Source: Fluviicola sp. (GTDB lineage: Bacteria; Bacteroidota; Bacteroidia; Flavobacteriales_D; Crocinitomicaceae). From it: a stretch of DNA of 64,000 bases. Below, in pieces: positions 62,685 through 64,000 of this stretch. The stretch spans positions 62,001-126,000 of the forward strand of contig JARWZO010000021.1 in NCBI GenBank assembly GCA_029866325.1. Direction: 5' to 3'. Each line of letters starts with the position of its first letter. The stretch's first letter is position 1. The notes below the pieces were generated by a model that was not told the DNA's origin, made no database searches, and was given only the letters and a program-made list of their open reading frames with translations. Position numbers and translations under genes: made by a program.

Positions 62685-63524
62685 TTATTTTTTTATCAGC
62701 TTTACGGCAGCCCACGTTTCTTTTTCAAGTGTTTCAAGGTGTTCGAATCCCAATTCTTCACCTAGCGCAATCATTTCAGCAGCATCGGTCACAAAAAAGC
62801 CGCTCAATAGCAGTATTCCTTTTTGAACAAGCGCTCCGTGATAGATTGGCAACTGTTTTTTCAATATATTTTTATTGATGTTAGCAAGGATCAAACCAAA
62901 ATCGGTTTCGGTTATCAAATCGCTATCTCCGGTTGCCGTTCGAATGTGTTTACACCCATTACGCTGCGCATTTTCAATGGTATTTTCAACCGACCAAGGT
63001 TCTATATCAATGGCTAAAATATCGGTAGCACCACGTTTTTCAGCCAAAATAGCCAGTACACCTGTTCCGGTTCCCATATCGAGCACTTTTGCAGGAATGG
63101 TGTACATATCCAACAAATACTGACTCATCAGGTAAGTTGTTTGATGATGCCCGGTTCCGAAGGACATTTGTGGCTGAATGATGATTTGTTCACGTCCTGA
63201 ATAAACACTTGCGTCATGAAAAGGAGCCAGAATGACCAATCGATCATCTACTTCAACCGGTTCAAAATCAGCCTCCCATTGGGCGTTCCAATTCTGATGC
63301 GGAATGATAGCCTCTGTTTTTGTAAACGCTACTTCACTGTTCAATTGCAAGGAAGTCGTAGCCAGTAATTCATCTACCGAACCAATCGTAACCGGCGCAA
63401 ATGCCTGAATGCCTGTGGTTGTTTCCACAAAACTTTCAAAGCCCAGCTCAGCCAGTTCAGCGATCAATACTTCTGCCCACGGATCACGCGGCTGCAGATC
63501 AATAGTTACTTCGATGTAATCCAT
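62685..63524 (-). CDS. prmA: ribosomal protein L11 methyltransferase PrmA
   Basis: This 279-residue protein carries the SAM-binding motif [20 protein letters not shown], the acidic motif [20 protein letters not shown] and the late motif [11 protein letters not shown] with the PrmA-type Asn. The N-terminal domain ([20 protein letters not shown]) is the L11-recognition part. It trimethylates ribosomal protein L11. The start at ATG 63524 overlaps the tpiA stop by 19 bases. Confidence 0.95.
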   Translation of the reverse strand: MDYIEVTIDLQPRDPWAEVLIAELAELGFESFVETTTGIQAFAPVTIGSVDELLATTSLQLNSEVAFTKTEAIIPHQNWNAQWEADFEPVEVDDRLVILAPFHDASVYSGREQIIIQPQMSFGTGHHQTTYLMSQYLLDMYTIPAKVLDMGTGTGVLAILAEKRGATDILAIDIEPWSVENTIENAQRNGCKHIRTATGDSDLITETDFGLILANINKNILKKQLPIYHGALVQKGILLLSGFFVTDAAEMIALGEELGFEHLETLEKETWAAVKLIKK

Positions 63525-64000
63525 GTTGTTTCAGCTACCAGTATTTCGAAATCGGATAGCTTTAACGCTGCTCCACCAATCAACCCTCCATCTACATTAG
63601 GGCACGCGAATAACGCACTTGCATTGGAAGGGTTACAACTTCCACCATACAAAATGCTATAATTTTCTGCAATTGTTGCTCCGTAAACGTCAACGATCCA
63701 ACTTCGGATAGCAGCATGCATTTCTTCGGCTTGCTCAGTTGAGGCTGTGAGTCCTGTGCCAATAGCCCAAATAGGCTCATAAGCGATCACCGTTTTTTGA
63801 AAATCTTCGGCAGATAAGTGAAACAAACTCTCGTGTAACTGATTTTTCACAAAGTTCAAATGATCATTCACCTCACGAACTTTCAACGGTTCACCGCAAC
63901 AGAAAAAAGAACGTAGATTGTTTGCCAAAGCCGCATCTACTTTTTGTCGAAGAAATTCATTGGTTTCATTGAAATACTGACGTCTTTCTGAATGACCGAT
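63506..64000 (-). CDS. tpiA: triose-phosphate isomerase (partial, N-terminus off the window)
   Basis: The frame is open to the window end at 64000 and reads at least 164 residues of [13 protein letters not shown], the loop [20 protein letters not shown] with the catalytic Glu, and the phosphate-binding loops [10 protein letters not shown] and [12 protein letters not shown]. It interconverts dihydroxyacetone phosphate and glyceraldehyde-3-phosphate. The N-terminal part with the catalytic lysine lies outside the window. It is the first visible gene of the run down to clpS. Confidence 0.95.
   Translation of the reverse strand: MGHSERRQYFNETNEFLRQKVDAALANNLRSFFCCGEPLKVREVNDHLNFVKNQLHESLFHLSAEDFQKTVIAYEPIWAIGTGLTASTEQAEEMHAAIRSWIVDVYGATIAENYSILYGGSCNPSNASALFACPNVDGGLIGGAALKLSDFEILVAETTWITSK

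Overview
The window comes from a Bacteroidota genome, most likely a Flavobacteriales/Crocinitomicaceae-type organism. This is inferred from four secreted proteins with type IX secretion (T9SS) type A sorting domains, SprB, GEVED and PKD repeats, many Lys/Asn-rich lipoproteins, and TAnnTTTG-type promoter boxes. No replication, insertion-sequence or integrase genes were seen.

Positions 1-10154 (minus strand) hold the first part of an extracellular contractile injection system (eCIS, Afp/PVC-like) operon. In transcription order it encodes a DUF4255 tail terminator, a sheath, three tube paralogues, a 52-residue DUF5908 protein, a LysM (Afp7-like) hub protein, a VgrG-like spike, a small helical protein, a gp25 wedge protein, a PAAR-like tip candidate and a large baseplate J protein cut by the window edge. 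The ATPase, tape measure, fibres and cargo must lie beyond position 1.

Positions 10488-43761 are mixed chromosome. They carry lipoproteins, T9SS cargo (612, 481, 1264 and 1042 aa), a patatin phospholipase, an FKBP isomerase, a quinone-oxidoreductase-like MDR, a Crp/Fnr regulator, a TPR-HTH membrane regulator, a MESH1-like alarmone hydrolase beside an unknown gene, a two-component system with a PepSY-like lipoprotein, an L,D-transpeptidase, a P2-type ATPase, NAD(P)HX dehydratase, a lipocalin and an OmpA-family lipoprotein. A 16-copy heptamer array sits between convergent genes at 19070-19181.

Positions 44291-47512 form an arsenic-type operon: ArsR, DUF6428, an HTH/arsenate-reductase fusion, a DUF2490 beta-barrel and an aquaporin. 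No ArsB or Acr3 pump is present, which suggests reduction of arsenate and passive exit of arsenite through the channel.

Positions 48968-49645 contain a tRNA-Arg(ACG) gene, its terminator, a 3' tRNA remnant and two exact-period 83-bp tandem units that begin as copies of the tRNA 5' part.

Positions 49646-64000 (minus strand) are a tightly packed run: tpiA (partial), prmA, a 1537-aa secreted protein, plsY, a 2460-aa TPR/PD40/coiled-coil/SPOR protein and clpS. The giant protein has the front-end architecture of the T9SS protein PorE, but with a repeat-expanded coiled coil and two SPOR domains at the C-terminus.
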